Assembly: GCF_003408705.1 (NCBI RefSeq)
Contig: NZ_QAYL01000018.1
Span: 18,398-82,397 of the forward strand
Direction of reading: 5' to 3'
DNA from: Mycobacterium uberis
GTDB taxonomy: Bacteria > Actinomycetota > Actinomycetes > Mycobacteriales > Mycobacteriaceae
DNA length: 64,000 nt
Part shown: positions 63,670 to 64,000 of the stretch, piece by piece
How the letters are laid out: each line of letters begins with the position of its first letter
Position numbering within the stretch: position 1 is the stretch's first letter
Notes under the pieces: model-generated
Seen by the model: only the letters and a program-made list of their open reading frames with translations
The model's database searches: none
What the model was told of the DNA's origin: nothing
Translations under genes and position numbers: made by a program

Positions 63670-64000
63670 TCCTCGCCGCACCCACCGAACACCGACATAA
63701 CAGATTTCCTCGCTTCGTTATAGAAATGAAAGCATTGAATCACCGAAGTCTGTCTTTAGAGAACGCTACAAGCGTCCATTCTAGCATTGTAGCGTCAGTA
63801 TTAGATAATCCATAATGCATTTTATCACGATAAATCCGTGCTCCACCCACTTAATACTAATTACGCTTGATATTCATTACAAGGTTCGTTTACGAGTTAA
63901 GGGATCCGTCAGAGCACACTGCGGGCAACCACCGATCACAGCGGCCCGGCGATGCCAATCAACACCGGCGATGAGGTTGACGCGCGCAATGAGCGCATCT
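63670..64000. other. AT-rich non-coding tail of the window
   Basis: 63,700-63,900 is unusually AT-rich for this genome (for example TTTTATCACGATAA) with no long frame. The last 60 bases become GC-rich again and may start another gene or relic, but too little is visible to assign it. Confidence 0.5.

Overview
This window is a slice of a Mycobacterium leprae chromosome, or of a strain extremely close to it. The intact proteins are plainly mycobacterial (the AroK-AroB-AroQ block, RelA, the SecD/SecF/YajC set, PimA/PatA/PgsA, RuvCAB, and an FadD9-type carboxylic acid reductase). Between them lie long stretches of recognisable but broken genes, the reductive decay typical of the leprosy bacillus. 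Comparisons to M. tuberculosis (Rv numbers) are from memory, not from a search.

Layout. 1-16,087: a minus-strand block with a PLP decarboxylase (cut by the window edge), nusB-efp-pepQ, one plus-strand membrane gene, the shikimate genes aroQ-aroB-aroK-aroC and aroE, then mltG-ruvX-alaS and rarA. A prepilin peptidase, a YjbQ-like gene and an Rv2557/Rv2558-like gene are broken between them. 16,088-23,794 is a graveyard holding an Rv2560-like membrane protein, a co-directional zinc-metallopeptidase / transglutaminase / alpha-E + circularly permuted ATP-grasp set, a PE-PPE pair and a deazaflavin nitroreductase. 23,795-30,468: aspS, two decayed genes (PanE/ApbA-like and radical SAM), a PE_PGRS relic, hisS, a metallo-beta-lactamase-fold hydrolase and ppiB. 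30,521-38,887 (minus): yajC-secD-secF-solute-binding lipoprotein-apt-relA. 39,140-44,133 (plus): gabT and the carboxylic acid reductase. 44,829-47,025 (minus): ruvC-ruvA-ruvB behind an SOS box and a tandem repeat. 47,277-49,040: decayed DUF4178 and PE genes. 49,162-59,192 (minus): yebC, pdxS-tesB-pdxT, then thrS-HIT-pgsA-patA-pimA-NUDIX, the start of phosphatidylinositol mannoside synthesis. 59,434-62,700: decayed aldo-keto reductase, membrane proteins and a GAF-adenylate cyclase. 62,710-64,000: intact dedA, a TetR relic and an AT-rich tail.

Functionally, the survivors cover aromatic amino-acid precursor synthesis, four aminoacyl-tRNA synthetases, stringent response and purine salvage, protein export, Holliday-junction resolution, de novo pyridoxal phosphate synthesis and early cell-envelope glycolipid synthesis. 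What has been lost is mostly regulatory, accessory or PE/PPE-type. I did not find a convincing new system. The most informative signals are two matching LexA-type SOS boxes (one in front of a dead gene), a compound palindrome in front of the carboxylic acid reductase, a Gly80-to-Ser change in the shikimate-binding loop of AroK, and the decayed four-activity peptide-ligase/transglutaminase cluster.
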